64,000 nt of DNA. Source: Propionicicella superfundia DSM 22317 (GTDB lineage Bacteria; Actinomycetota; Actinomycetes; Propionibacteriales; Propionibacteriaceae). The position numbers and the translations under genes were made by a program. The notes beneath the pieces were generated by a model that was not told the DNA's origin, ran no database searches, and saw only the letters and a list, made by a program, of their open reading frames with translations. Shown here one piece after another: positions 18,509 through 29,931 of the stretch (positions are counted from its first letter, which is position 1; each line of letters starts with the position of its first letter). The DNA lies in the NCBI RefSeq assembly GCF_000423465.1, contig NZ_KE384020.1:737671-801670 (forward strand), read 5' to 3'.

Positions 18509-20638
18509 ATGTCGCCAGTTCCGCAGCCCCCGTCGCTGGGGGCGCGGCTCCGCGGTGGGGGCGCCGAATTCGCGGTGTGGGCCCCGCGCGCAGAATCCGT
18601 AGACCTCGTGCTGGTCACGGCCGATCTCTCGCAGCGCAGCTTTCCGCTGACCGCCGGGGACGGCGGCGTCTGGCACGCGTTCGTCCCGGGGGTCGCCGCC
18701 GGCCAGCTCTACGGTTACCGGGTCGGCGGGTCCTGGGATCCTGGCGCCGGCGCACGCTTCAATCCCCGCAAGCTCCTTCTCGATCCCTACGCCCGCGCGA
18801 TCTTCGGCGGCGTCGACTACAGCGGCCCGCTGAGCGACCACAGCCCCGCGTCGGAGAACAGCCCCGACGACCAGGACTCGTTCGGGTACGTCCCGCTCTC
18901 GGTCGTCGTCGCCGACACTCCCCCGCCACGGCCGTTGAGGCGGCGCAGACCGCTGGACGAGTGGGTGATCTACGAGACCCACCTGCGCGGGTACACCCGG
19001 GCCCACCCTGCCGTCCCCGAGCATCTGCGCGGCACGTTCGCCGGCCTGGCGTACCCGGCCGTCATCGAGTCCCTGGTGGACCTCGGCGTCAACGCGGTGG
19101 AACTGCTGCCCGTCCAACACTTCTGTTCCGAGCCGTTCGTCCACGGCCGGGGCATGAGCAACTACTGGGGATACAACACCCTCGGTTTCTTCGCCCCGCA
19201 TGCGCACTACGCGGCCGGTGGGACCGCGGGCCAGCAGGTCGCGGAGTTCAAGCACATGGTGAGCGCACTGCACGACGCGGGCGTCGCGGTGATCCTCGAC
19301 GTCGTCTACAACCACACCGCCGAGGGCGCCGGTGACGGTCCGACGCTGAGCTTCCGCGGTATCGACCAGGGCGCGTACTACCGTCTCAGCCACGACAACC
19401 AGCAGGACTACGACGTCACCGGATGCGGCAACGCGGTCAACACCGCCAGTTCGGGAGTGCTGCGGCTGGTTCTGGACTCGCTGCGCTACTGGGTCACCGA
19501 GATGGGCGTGGACGGCTTCCGCTTCGACCTCGCGACGACGCTCATTCGCGACGGATCCCACCACGTCGACCAGAACCACGCGTTCAAGCAGGCGATCGCC
19601 GAGGACCCGGTCCTCCAGGGGATCGCCATGATCGCCGAGCCGTGGGATCTCGGTCCGTACGGGTACCAGGTGGGCGCGTGGGGCGACCGCTGGGCCGAGT
19701 GGAACGACCACTACCGCGGCTACGTCCGCGACTTCTGGCGCGGCGCCACTCACGGCGTCCAGGAACTCGCCACCCGGTTGTCGGGGTCGGCCGACATCTA
19801 CGACCACGGCCGTCCGATCACGGCATCGGTGAACTTCATCACCGCCCACGACGGGTTCACTCTGCGCGACGTCGTCACCTACGACCTCAAGCACAACGAG
19901 GCGAACGGGGAGCGCAACCGCGACGGCACCGACGACAACCGGTCGTGGAACCACGGCTATGAGGGCGAGACGACCGACCGCGCCGTCAACGCGGCCCGCC
20001 GCCGTACCGCCCGCAACATGCTCGCGACGCTGTTGCTGTCCTGGGGGACGCCGATGATGCTCGCCGGCGACGAGCGTGGCCGCACCCAGCGGGGCAACAA
20101 CAACGCCTACTGTCAGGACAACGCGATCTCGTGGCTGGACTGGTCGGAGGACCAGGAGTGGGCCGACACCCGGAAGCTCGTGCGCACCATCACCCGGCTG
20201 CGGGCGAAGCATCCGGTGCTGCGCCCCGCCGAATACCGTCACGGGGACGAGGTGCTCGACGCCGCGGGTGCGGGTCTGGGCCGCAAGGACATCGCCTGGT
20301 TCCGCCCGTCCGGCGAGCAGATGCGCGTCGAGGACTGGCACAACGGGGCGCTGCGCACACTCGGCATGTACGTGTCGGATGTGAACGACGCGTTCCTCAT
20401 GTACTTCCACGGCGACGCCGACCCGATCGAGGTGACGCTCCCGGGCCGCCCCTGGAGCACCGCCTACACCGTCTCGGCCCACACGGGGAACTCGGGCGAG
20501 ATCCTTCGTCGCGGGCTGGTTCCCGACTCGACGTTCTCCATTCCGGGTCGCACCGTCGTCGTCCTGAAGGCGACCGTGGCCCGCCGGCGGCGGCGCGAGC
20601 AGCACGTCGCGCCCAGCCACAACCTGGAACTGTCGTAA
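18509..20638 (+). CDS. glgX: Glycogen debranching enzyme GlgX-type (isoamylase family)
   Basis: 709 residues from ATG 18509 behind AGGAGAG. The enzyme removes alpha-1,6 branches from phosphorylase-trimmed glycogen. An N-terminal CBM48-like domain (GGAEFAVWAPRAESVDLVL) precedes the GH13 barrel. The usual regions are present: LDVVYNHTAEG, nucleophile Asp340 in DGFRFDLATTL, acid Glu377 in AMIAEPWDLG, and NFITAHDGF. The GYNTLGFFAP and RNMLATLLLSWGTPM stretches are typical of GlgX/TreX. It stands convergent to the ROK kinase gene and near glgE-mak-glgB, so alpha-glucan turnover and synthesis genes are gathered here. GlgX proteins of some actinobacteria act on malto-oligosaccharides as well. Confidence 0.93.
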   Translation: MSPVPQPPSLGARLRGGGAEFAVWAPRAESVDLVLVTADLSQRSFPLTAGDGGVWHAFVPGVAAGQLYGYRVGGSWDPGAGARFNPRKLLLDPYARAIFGGVDYSGPLSDHSPASENSPDDQDSFGYVPLSVVVADTPPPRPLRRRRPLDEWVIYETHLRGYTRAHPAVPEHLRGTFAGLAYPAVIESLVDLGVNAVELLPVQHFCSEPFVHGRGMSNYWGYNTLGFFAPHAHYAAGGTAGQQVAEFKHMVSALHDAGVAVILDVVYNHTAEGAGDGPTLSFRGIDQGAYYRLSHDNQQDYDVTGCGNAVNTASSGVLRLVLDSLRYWVTEMGVDGFRFDLATTLIRDGSHHVDQNHAFKQAIAEDPVLQGIAMIAEPWDLGPYGYQVGAWGDRWAEWNDHYRGYVRDFWRGATHGVQELATRLSGSADIYDHGRPITASVNFITAHDGFTLRDVVTYDLKHNEANGERNRDGTDDNRSWNHGYEGETTDRAVNAARRRTARNMLATLLLSWGTPMMLAGDERGRTQRGNNNAYCQDNAISWLDWSEDQEWADTRKLVRTITRLRAKHPVLRPAEYRHGDEVLDAAGAGLGRKDIAWFRPSGEQMRVEDWHNGALRTLGMYVSDVNDAFLMYFHGDADPIEVTLPGRPWSTAYTVSAHTGNSGEILRRGLVPDSTFSIPGRTVVVLKATVARRRRREQHVAPSHNLELS

Positions 20639-20757
20639 TGCTCCGTTCTCGTCTTGAGCGTCTCTCCATTGTCCGCGAACGTCGCCGTCGCCCCCTCCAC
20701 CGACGGCGCCGGCAACGTCACACCCCAACCAGAACGGGCCCCGTCCTTGGGGGCAGG

Positions 20758-20774
20758 CGCCACTAGCTGTGGCG
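20758..20774. repeat. Small inverted repeat between convergent glgX and ROK kinase genes
   Basis: CGCCAC (20758-20763) and GTGGCG (20769-20774) form a perfect six-bp stem with a five-base loop. It lies in a 213-bp gap with no gene I can support. It could be a weak two-way terminator; no T-run follows. Confidence 0.3.
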
Positions 20775-20851
20775 AACCTCCAGCGACGGCGAATCGAATC
20801 AGCGGATCGTCACCAAACCGAGACCACCCACGAGGGGCGCATGACCGTCTC

Positions 20852-21802
20852 CTAGCCCTCCCGGGCGAGATCGGCGGCCCCGATGATGCCCGCCGGGTTA
20901 CCGAGGACCGACAGCCGGACCTTCGGCGGCCGCGGGCGCAACGCCCGCGGGCTGAGGTGACGCAGGAACGAGTCCTTCGCGGGTTTCAGCAGCAGCTTGC
21001 CCGCCTCGCTCACCCCGCCCGCCAGGACGAACACCTCCGGGTCCAGCACGGCGGCCAGAGACGCCATGCCCGCGCCCAGATGCTCCCCGAGATCGGCGAA
21101 GCAGCCGAGCGCCGCCGCGTCGCCCTCCTGCGCGGCGACCGTCACATGCTGCCCCGTCAGCGCGGCCGGGTCTCCCCCCGCCAGATGCAGAAGCCGCCGG
21201 GCCCGGTCGGGGGACGTCTGCACGAACTCGCGCGCGTCGCGCACCAGCGCGGATCCGCTCGCGTACTGCTCCCAGCAGCCGCGCTGCCCGCAGCCGCACA
21301 GGTGCCCGCCCGGCACGAGACGGAGGTGCCCGATCTCCCCCGCCATGCCCGTGCCGCCGCGGAGCAGCCGCCCGTCGAAGATGATGCCGCCACCGATCCC
21401 CGTGCCGACCGTCACGACGACGACGGACCGCGCACCGTGGCCCGCACCGAACCGCGCCTCGGCCCACGCCGCCGCGTTCGCGTCGTTCTCGATGCGCACC
21501 GGGATCCCGACAACCCCCTCCACCCGCTCGCGCAACGGTTCGTCGCGCCAGGCCAGGTTGGGGGCGAACACGACGGTCGTCCGCGCCGCGTCGACGAACC
21601 CCGCGGCGCCGATTCCCACCGCGCCCACCTCGGCGTCGCTCTCGTCCCGGAGGGTCTGGATCGCCTCCACGATCACCTCGGCCGTGCGGGTCGGGTTCCC
21701 CGCCGGCGTCGGGCGGCGGACCGCCCGCACGATCGTGCCCTCCTCGTCCACCACGCCGGCCGCGATCTTCGTCCCGCCGACGTCCACCCCGATGGCGTGC
21801 AT
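20852..21802 (-). CDS. ROK-family sugar kinase, probable glucokinase
   Basis: 316 residues from ATG 21802 behind AAAGGGGAACGGC. It would phosphorylate glucose or a related hexose in the cytoplasm. The N-terminal phosphate-binding loop is GVDVGGTKIAAGVVD; catalytic Asp lies in ENDANAAAWAE; the ROK signature GEIGHLRLV is followed by a zinc site with CGCGQRGCWEQ. No N-terminal DNA-binding domain is present, so it is a kinase and not a ROK repressor. Its neighbours suggest it feeds glucose released from glycogen back into metabolism. Specificity for glucose over other sugars is inferred from the family. Confidence 0.85.
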   Translation of the reverse strand: MHAIGVDVGGTKIAAGVVDEEGTIVRAVRRPTPAGNPTRTAEVIVEAIQTLRDESDAEVGAVGIGAAGFVDAARTTVVFAPNLAWRDEPLRERVEGVVGIPVRIENDANAAAWAEARFGAGHGARSVVVVTVGTGIGGGIIFDGRLLRGGTGMAGEIGHLRLVPGGHLCGCGQRGCWEQYASGSALVRDAREFVQTSPDRARRLLHLAGGDPAALTGQHVTVAAQEGDAAALGCFADLGEHLGAGMASLAAVLDPEVFVLAGGVSEAGKLLLKPAKDSFLRHLSPRALRPRPPKVRLSVLGNPAGIIGAADLAREG

Positions 21803-21927
21803 GCCGTTCCCCTTTGTCCCGTTGGCGCCGCTGCGTCGCGTGCAGCCTCATCATGCCCGCCGCGCAGTCCGTCCGCAGGCAGCGACGCGGCTCCGCCGCA
21901 GCGGTTCCGCGGCCGCGACGCCTTCGC

Positions 21928-21933
21928 TAGGTT
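21928..21933 (+). promoter_or_regulatory. -10 box (TAGGTT) for glgE
   Basis: TAGGTT touches the ATG at 21934 and lies six bases before the in-frame GTG at 21940. Transcription should start at about 21940, so a leaderless GTG start is preferred for glgE. Confidence 0.5.
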
Positions 21934-21939
21934 ATGAGC

Positions 21940-23943
<2,004 letters not shown>

Positions 23944-23950
23944 GCGCACG

Positions 23951-25195
23951 ATGCCACAGCACTGGTGGAACTTCGTGACCCAGGCACGATGGTTCACGGG
24001 ACGCGGCCGCAACGGTCGCATCTCCGACGTTCACCGGCTCCCCTGGTACACCCGACCGGGGGTCTGGCCCGCGATCCGCTCCGAGGTCGCGGTCGTGAGC
24101 TACCCCGAGGGCGACAGCGAGTACTACCACCTGCTCGTCGGCTATCTCGACGACACCGACCCCGGACGCGACATCGCGCAGCATCCCGGCCTGCTGCGGC
24201 TGCTGTGGCAGGCGTGGCACGTGGACGGACCGGGCACCCTGACCCCCTACTGGGACACCGACCTGCCCGCGGACCTGCCCGCCGCCCCGTTCACCGGGGA
24301 GCAGTCCAACTCGAGCGTCCGCTTCGGCGACACGGTGATGGTCAAGTTCTTCCGGCGGTTGCAGGGCAACGCCGAGGTGAGCCTGCTGCGTACCCTCGCG
24401 GCGAACGACTCCGGGCGCGTACCGCGACTCCACGGCTCGGTGTCCTGCGTCGTCCCCGAACTGGGCCCCACGGACCTCGCGATGATCGTGGAGAACGTCC
24501 CGGCCGCTCGCGACGGCTGGGACGCCGCCCGCGCCTGTGCGGCGGAGGGGACGTCCTTCGCCCCCGCGGCACGGCAGCTCGGCACCGACCTGCGGTCCCT
24601 CCACGCCCAGCTCGCCACGGCCTTCCCGACCTCGTCCGTCGCAGGTGCCGACCTGGTCGGCGAGCTGGCGGAATCGGCCACCCGGCTGGCGGCGGACACC
24701 GAGCCCGCCGCAGCGGCCGCCCGGCTCGTCCGCGCCGCGAGCGAACGGACCTGGCCTGCGATCGCCGTCCAGCGCATCCACGCCGACCTCCACCTCGGCC
24801 AGTGCCTGGAGAGCCCCCGCGGCTGGGTCTTCGTCGATTTCGAGGGTGAACCCCTGCGCGGCGAGGATGATCGCCGTGTCGAAGACTCGGTGTGGCGCGA
24901 CATCGCGGGAATGCTGCGATCATTTGACTACGCGTCCCACGCTGGACCGGCAGGCGACGCCAAGGCGTGGATCGGGGAATGCAGGGACGCATTCCTGGAG
25001 GGCTACCGAGGATCGTCCCGGCTCACCGAACTGGGTCAGTTGTACGAGCTGGAGAAGGTCATCTATGAAGTGGCCTACGAGAGGAAGTACCGTCCGGAGT
25101 GGGCGTCGATCCCGCTCGGGGCGGTCGTCGACATCGCGGTGGACGTGGCGGCGTGGGTCGCCCCGGGACAGGAGTGGAAATGGCACACGATCTAG
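23951..25195 (+). CDS. Maltokinase (Pep2/Mak type)
   Basis: 414 residues starting seven bases after the glgE stop. The enzyme phosphorylates maltose to maltose-1-phosphate with ATP, giving GlgE its donor. The fold is aminoglycoside-phosphotransferase-like: phosphate loop region FTGEQSNSSVRFGDTVMVKFFRR, catalytic HADLHLGQ and metal-binding VFVDFEGEP. The C-terminal WASIPLGAV segment and Trp-rich end are common in this group. It is a free-standing kinase here, while in several actinobacteria it is fused or adjacent to trehalose synthase (treS); no treS lies in the window. Its last 16 bases overlap the start of glgB. Confidence 0.92.
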   Translation: MPQHWWNFVTQARWFTGRGRNGRISDVHRLPWYTRPGVWPAIRSEVAVVSYPEGDSEYYHLLVGYLDDTDPGRDIAQHPGLLRLLWQAWHVDGPGTLTPYWDTDLPADLPAAPFTGEQSNSSVRFGDTVMVKFFRRLQGNAEVSLLRTLAANDSGRVPRLHGSVSCVVPELGPTDLAMIVENVPAARDGWDAARACAAEGTSFAPAARQLGTDLRSLHAQLATAFPTSSVAGADLVGELAESATRLAADTEPAAAAARLVRAASERTWPAIAVQRIHADLHLGQCLESPRGWVFVDFEGEPLRGEDDRRVEDSVWRDIAGMLRSFDYASHAGPAGDAKAWIGECRDAFLEGYRGSSRLTELGQLYELEKVIYEVAYERKYRPEWASIPLGAVVDIAVDVAAWVAPGQEWKWHTI

Positions 25196-27195
25196 CTGGG
25201 GGGCTCACCGGCTGGGACCTCGAGGGATTCCACAACGGTGGCGACACGGAGTGCTGGCGACGACTCGGGGCGCACCGGGTGACCGTGTGGGACGACGACC
25301 GGGGCAGCATCTCCGGCACACGCTTCGCCGTCTGGGCACCGAACGCCCGCCAGGTCCGCGTGAACGCCGACTTCAACTGGTGGACGGGCGATCAGATGGA
25401 GCTCATCGCAGGCTCGGGCGTCTGGGGCCTGTTCGTCGAGGGCGTGGGTGACGGCGCCCTGTACAAGTTCTCGATCCAGGACCAGAACGGAGAGTGGCAC
25501 GAGAAGGTCGACCCGATGGCGTTCTTCGCCGAGCAGGCGCCGTCCAACGCGTCCATCGTGTACACGAGCCGGTACGCGTGGGGCGACGACGACTGGATGC
25601 GGCGCCGCGCCGAGGCCACGCCCCACGCCTCACCGATGTCGGTCTACGAGGTCCATCTCGGCTCGTGGAAGCGGGGGAAGACCTACCTCGAGCTCGCCGA
25701 GGAGCTGGTCGAGTACGTGACCTACATGGGCTACACCCACGTCGAGCTCCTGCCCGTCACCGAGCATCCGTTCGAGCCGTCCTGGGGCTACCAGGTCACC
25801 AACTACTTCGCCCCGCAGAGCCGCCTCGGCCGTCCCGATGAGTTCCGTCACCTCGTCGACCGGCTCCATCAGGCCGGCATCGGCGTCATCCTCGACTGGG
25901 TCCCCGGGCATTTCCCGAAGGACGACTGGGCGCTGGGCCGCTTCGACGGCACCGCCCTCTACGAGCACGCCGACCCCCGTCAGGGCGAGCACAAGGACTG
26001 GGGCACCTACATCTTCAACTACGGCCGCAACGAGGTGAAGTCCTTCCTCGTGTCCAACGCCCTCTACTGGGTGACCGAGTTCCACATCGACGCGCTCCGG
26101 GTCGACGCCGTGGCCTCCATGCTCTACCTCGACTACAGCCGCGAGGAGGGAGAGTGGGTGCCCAACGTGTACGGCGGTCGCGAGAACCTCGAGGCCATCG
26201 ACTTCCTCCGGTACGTCAACCGCCACCTGTACGCGCGGGTCCCGGGCGTCGTCATGATCGCCGAGGAGTCGACGTCCTTCGCCGGTGTCACCAAGCCCGT
26301 GGACGCGGGCGGGCTCGGCTTCGGGTTCAAATGGAACATGGGGTGGATGAACGACTCGCTGCGCTACATCGAGCACGAGCCGATCCACCGCCAGTATCAC
26401 CACAACCTGATGACGTTCGCGATGGTCTACGCCTACAGCGAGAACTTCATCCTCCCGATCAGCCACGACGAGGTCGTCCACGGCAAGGGATCGATGATCA
26501 ACAAGGTGCCGCAGGACGACTGGCGCAAGTTCGCGACGCTGCGGGCCTTCTACTCGTACATGTGGAGCTTCCCGGGCAAGAACCTGCTGTTCATGGGCTG
26601 CGACTTCGGCCAGCGGCGCGAGTTCACCGAGTCCGAGAGCCTGGAGTGGTGGGTGTGCGATCTGTGGGGGCACAACGGTCTCCAGAGCCTCGTCCGCGAC
26701 CTCAACGAGATCTACCGCGCGCATCCCGCGCTCTGGAGTCTCGACTCCGATCCGGCCGGCTTCGAGTGGATCAACGCCGACGATGCGGGGCAGAACACGT
26801 TCTCGTTCGTGCGCAAGGACGCCTCCGGGCAGATGATCGCGTGTGTGTCGAACTTCTCGTCCGAGCCCTGGGAGAAGCTGCGTATCGGCCTGCCGAAGGC
26901 CGGTGTGTGGAGCGAGATCCTGAACACGGACTCGGCGCTGTACGACGGGTCGGGCGCGTTCGGCAACCTCGGCAGGATCGTCGCCGTCGCCGATCCGTAC
27001 CTCGGCAAGCCGGCCAGTGCGACCGTCGTCGCTCCCCCGTTGTCGTCGGTGTGGTTCCGCTATGAGGGGCCGGCGTCCGACGAGGAACTGGCCGCGGCCG
27101 CTGCGGCGGCCGACGAAGCCGACGAGACGGTGGTTCCGTCTCCGGTGTCGCCCCTGGTGATCGAGCATCCCCGCCCGACGGGCGTGCTGGTCTGA
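25180..27195 (+). CDS. glgB: 1,4-alpha-glucan branching enzyme
   Basis: 671 residues from ATG 25180, behind GGACAGGAG, inside the end of the maltokinase gene. GlgB cuts alpha-1,4 chains and rejoins them as alpha-1,6 branches. A CBM48 domain (GTRFAVWAPNARQVRVNADF) leads to the GH13_9 barrel: LDWVPGHFPKDDW, nucleophile Asp309 in LRVDAVASMLYLDY, acid Glu362 in MIAEESTSF, and ISHDEVVHGKGSM. It lacks the extra N1 domain of some longer enzymes, and an Ala/Glu-rich tail of about 40 residues ends it. As third gene of glgE-mak-glgB it completes the GlgE route to branched alpha-glucan. Confidence 0.96.
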   Translation: MAHDLAGGLTGWDLEGFHNGGDTECWRRLGAHRVTVWDDDRGSISGTRFAVWAPNARQVRVNADFNWWTGDQMELIAGSGVWGLFVEGVGDGALYKFSIQDQNGEWHEKVDPMAFFAEQAPSNASIVYTSRYAWGDDDWMRRRAEATPHASPMSVYEVHLGSWKRGKTYLELAEELVEYVTYMGYTHVELLPVTEHPFEPSWGYQVTNYFAPQSRLGRPDEFRHLVDRLHQAGIGVILDWVPGHFPKDDWALGRFDGTALYEHADPRQGEHKDWGTYIFNYGRNEVKSFLVSNALYWVTEFHIDALRVDAVASMLYLDYSREEGEWVPNVYGGRENLEAIDFLRYVNRHLYARVPGVVMIAEESTSFAGVTKPVDAGGLGFGFKWNMGWMNDSLRYIEHEPIHRQYHHNLMTFAMVYAYSENFILPISHDEVVHGKGSMINKVPQDDWRKFATLRAFYSYMWSFPGKNLLFMGCDFGQRREFTESESLEWWVCDLWGHNGLQSLVRDLNEIYRAHPALWSLDSDPAGFEWINADDAGQNTFSFVRKDASGQMIACVSNFSSEPWEKLRIGLPKAGVWSEILNTDSALYDGSGAFGNLGRIVAVADPYLGKPASATVVAPPLSSVWFRYEGPASDEELAAAAAAADEADETVVPSPVSPLVIEHPRPTGVLV

Positions 27196-27207
27196 GACGG
27201 TCAGCAG

Positions 27208-27252
27208 CATGCCGAGGGGCGGTCCGGGCTTTCCCGGCCGCCCCTCGGCATG
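27208..27252. terminator. Large bidirectional hairpin after glgB
   Basis: Outer arms 27208-27222 and 27238-27252 form a perfect 15-bp stem (CATGCCGAGGGGCGG and its complement); an inner CCGGG/CCCGG pair with a CTTT loop extends it. It starts 12 bases after the glgB stop and 33 bases before the end of the convergent YbbN-like gene. Position and symmetry suggest a terminator for both, though T-runs are absent. Confidence 0.75.
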
Positions 27253-27285
27253 TCTCCCGCGGCTCCCGCGACGGGCGTCAGCGGC

Positions 27286-28173
27286 TCAGTACAGCGCAGT
27301 GGCCAGGTCCCGCCGGGCCTTCAGGACGAGCGGGTCGGCCGGGTCCATGGTGTCGAACAGTTCGAGCAACCGCAGGCGCACACGCTCCCGGTCGTCGCCC
27401 ACCGTGGCGCGCACGAGGTCGACGATGCGTCCGAACGCCGCCTCGATCTGACCGGCCATCATCTCGATGTCGGCGGCCTGCAACTGGGTGTCGACGCTCT
27501 CCGGATGCGATCGGATGCCTTCGATCACAGCCTGCTGGTCGAGCTTGCTCACGCGGGCCAGCAGCCCTGCCTGCGCCTTGCCCGCGAGCGCCGTGCGGTC
27601 GCCCGGGGTCTGCTGCAGCACCTTCTCGAACTCGGTGACGGCGCCCTCGAAGTCCCCGGACTCCAGCAACGCGTCCGCCGCCTCGAAGCGCGGGTCTGCG
27701 GGCGGGGACTCCTCGCTCCCCTCCTCGGGCGTGACCGCGACAGGCTCGGCCCGACCGACGATGCCGTTGGAGGCCGCCAACTGGACCAACTGGTCGATCA
27801 CGGCAGCGATCTCAGGCCGCGGACGCGTGCCCTGGAACAGCGGGGCGACCTGCCCGCCGATCACCCCGACGACGGTCGGCACGGCCTGGACGCCGAACGC
27901 GGCGGCGATCTGGGGCTGCGCGTCGACGTCCACGCGCGCGAGCAGGAAGGCGCCGGTGGCCTCGGCGGCAAGGCCCTCGAGGTCGTCGGAGATCGTGGAG
28001 TCCTCCACGCGCGGCGACCAGAACTCGACCACGATCGGGTGTCGCATCGACTTCTGGATGACCTGCTCGAGGTTCTGTTCGGTGAGTGCCATGACGAACG
28101 ACGTACCTGGAGGCGCAGGAGGACGCGGGGCCAGCGTCGAGAGGTCGACGATGCCGGAAGTGCGATAAGCCAT
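27286..28173 (-). CDS. YbbN-like thioredoxin-fold/TPR co-chaperone, no CxxC
   Basis: 295 residues from ATG 28173; GGGGGC and a CAGAAT hexamer lie immediately upstream. Residues about 30-140 have the thioredoxin fold (HPIVVEFWSPRVEDS, then VDVDAQPQIAAAFGVQAVPTVVGV), but where WCGPC is expected the sequence is WSPRV (residues 52-56), so it has no redox cysteine pair. Residues about 165-295 are TPR-like helices (ADALLESGDFEGAVTEFEKVLQ, then GDRTALAGKAQAGLL). E. coli YbbN/CnoX binds unfolded proteins; actinobacterial homologues near glgB/glgE also lack the motif. It converges with glgB and is divergent from pgm. Confidence 0.85.
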   Translation of the reverse strand: MAYRTSGIVDLSTLAPRPPAPPGTSFVMALTEQNLEQVIQKSMRHPIVVEFWSPRVEDSTISDDLEGLAAEATGAFLLARVDVDAQPQIAAAFGVQAVPTVVGVIGGQVAPLFQGTRPRPEIAAVIDQLVQLAASNGIVGRAEPVAVTPEEGSEESPPADPRFEAADALLESGDFEGAVTEFEKVLQQTPGDRTALAGKAQAGLLARVSKLDQQAVIEGIRSHPESVDTQLQAADIEMMAGQIEAAFGRIVDLVRATVGDDRERVRLRLLELFDTMDPADPLVLKARRDLATALY

Positions 28174-28282
28174 GCCCCCATTCTGGCAGTTCGCACCACA
28201 CCCGCGGGCCGTGCGGACGCGCTGACCGCGGATGCCCCGTCCGGGGTTACACGGTGCCCCCGGGCACGGCAAGATGTCAGGC

Positions 28283-29911
28283 ATGGTCCACGAACGTGCA
28301 GGGCAGCGCGCACTGCCCACCGATCTCATCGACGTCTCCGCCACCATCGACGCCTATTACGACCTCACGCCCGATCCGGACAATCCCGATCAGCAGGTCG
28401 TCTTCGGCACCTCCGGGCACCGCGGGTCCAGTCTCGATGCCGCCTTCAACGACGCTCACATCGCGGCGACGACGCAGGCGATCGTCGAGTACCGCGCGTC
28501 GCAGGGGATCACGGGGCCGCTGTTCATCGGCAAGGACACCCATGCACTGTCGGGCCCGGCGTGGAGAACCGCCATCGAGGTGCTGCACGCCAACGGCGTG
28601 GCGGTCCGGGCCGAGCGGGAGGATCAGTTCACGCCCACACCGGCCGTGTCGAGGGCCATCATCGTGTACAACCGGCAGGCCGCCGATCACGAGGCCGACG
28701 GCATCGTCGTGACGCCGTCCCACAACCCGCCGCGCGACGGCGGCTTCAAGTACAACCCGCCCCACGGCGGACCGGCCGACACCGATGCGACGAAGGTCAT
28801 CGCCGCCAGGGCCAACGAGCTGCTGGCCGATCCGTCCGGCATCCGCCGTTCCGCGTACGACAGGGCCGCCGCCGAGGTGACGACGGTCGACTATCTCGGC
28901 GCCTACTGCGAGGATCTCGCCACCGCGCTCGATCTCGCGGCGATCCGCGAGGCCGGCGTCCACATCGGCGCCGATCCGCTCGGCGGCGCCTCCGTCGAGT
29001 ACTGGCAGTACATCTCCGAGCACCTGGGGCTCGATCTCACGGTCATCAACCCGACGGTCGATCCGGCGTGGCCGTTCATGACGCTCGACTGGGACGGCAA
29101 GATCCGCATGGACTGCTCGTCGCCGTATGCGATGGCCGGGCTGATCGCGAACAAGTCCTCCTACGACATCGCCACGGGCAACGACGCCGACTCCGACAGG
29201 CACGGCATCGTGACTCCGGACTGCGGGCTCATGAACCCGAACGCCTACCTGGCCGTCGCCATCTCGTACCTGTACCGGCATCGCGATGGGTGGCCGGCCG
29301 GCGCGGGCGTCGGGAAGACGCTCGTGTCGAGTTCGCTGATCGACAAGGTCGCCGCCGACCTCGGCCGTCGTCTCGTGGAGGTGCCCGTCGGCTTCAAGTG
29401 GTTCGTCCCGGGTCTCATGTCGGGCGATCTCGGGTTCGGCGGCGAGGAGTCGGCCGGCGCGTCGTTCCTCGCCAAGGACGGCTCCACGTGGACCACCGAC
29501 AAGGACGGCATCCTGCTGGCCCTGCTCGCCTCCGAGATCAAGGCCGTCACAGGCAGTTCGCCCAGTGAGCTGTACGCCGAGTTGGAGGAACGGTACGGCA
29601 GGTCGTCCTACGCCCGGGTGGACGCCCCCGCGACACGCGAGCAGAAGGCGACGCTGGCGCGGCTGTCCCCCAGCGACGTCACCGCCACCGAGCTGGCCGG
29701 CGAGCCGATCCTCCAGACCCTCACCAACGCCCCCGGGAACAATGCGCCGATCGGAGGCCTGAAGGTCGTCACCGAGCACGCCTGGTTCGCCGCACGTCCG
29801 TCCGGGACGGAGAACGTCTACAAGATCTACGCGGAGTCGCTGAAGGGCCCCGAGCACCTGGCGCAGGTGCAGGACGCCGCCCGTGAGGTGGTGAACGCCG
29901 CCCTCGGCTGA
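28283..29911 (+). CDS. pgm: Phosphoglucomutase, alpha-D-glucose phosphate-specific
   Basis: 542 residues from ATG 28283 (an ATG three codons earlier is possible). The enzyme interconverts glucose-1-phosphate and glucose-6-phosphate, linking glycogen genes upstream to central metabolism. The phosphoserine is Ser146 in TPSHNPPRDGG; the metal loop is GNDADSDRHG; the sugar-binding loop is GGEESAG; the phosphate-binding end is ARPSGTENVYKIYAES. The substrate loop FGTSGHRGSS and N-terminal ERAGQRALPTDLIDV match the alpha-PGM class rather than phosphomannomutase. No Shine-Dalgarno is present; CAAGAT lies seven bases before the ATG, an imperfect leaderless-type -10. Confidence 0.95.
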   Translation: MVHERAGQRALPTDLIDVSATIDAYYDLTPDPDNPDQQVVFGTSGHRGSSLDAAFNDAHIAATTQAIVEYRASQGITGPLFIGKDTHALSGPAWRTAIEVLHANGVAVRAEREDQFTPTPAVSRAIIVYNRQAADHEADGIVVTPSHNPPRDGGFKYNPPHGGPADTDATKVIAARANELLADPSGIRRSAYDRAAAEVTTVDYLGAYCEDLATALDLAAIREAGVHIGADPLGGASVEYWQYISEHLGLDLTVINPTVDPAWPFMTLDWDGKIRMDCSSPYAMAGLIANKSSYDIATGNDADSDRHGIVTPDCGLMNPNAYLAVAISYLYRHRDGWPAGAGVGKTLVSSSLIDKVAADLGRRLVEVPVGFKWFVPGLMSGDLGFGGEESAGASFLAKDGSTWTTDKDGILLALLASEIKAVTGSSPSELYAELEERYGRSSYARVDAPATREQKATLARLSPSDVTATELAGEPILQTLTNAPGNNAPIGGLKVVTEHAWFAARPSGTENVYKIYAESLKGPEHLAQVQDAAREVVNAALG

Positions 29912-29931
29912 CCACGTTCGACCCCGCAGAC

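Noticed and set aside
20464-20763. A 99-codon minus-strand frame between glgX and the ROK kinase gene
   Set aside because: It overlaps the glgX end, has no ribosome site or recognisable motif, and the rest of the gap shows no coding signal.
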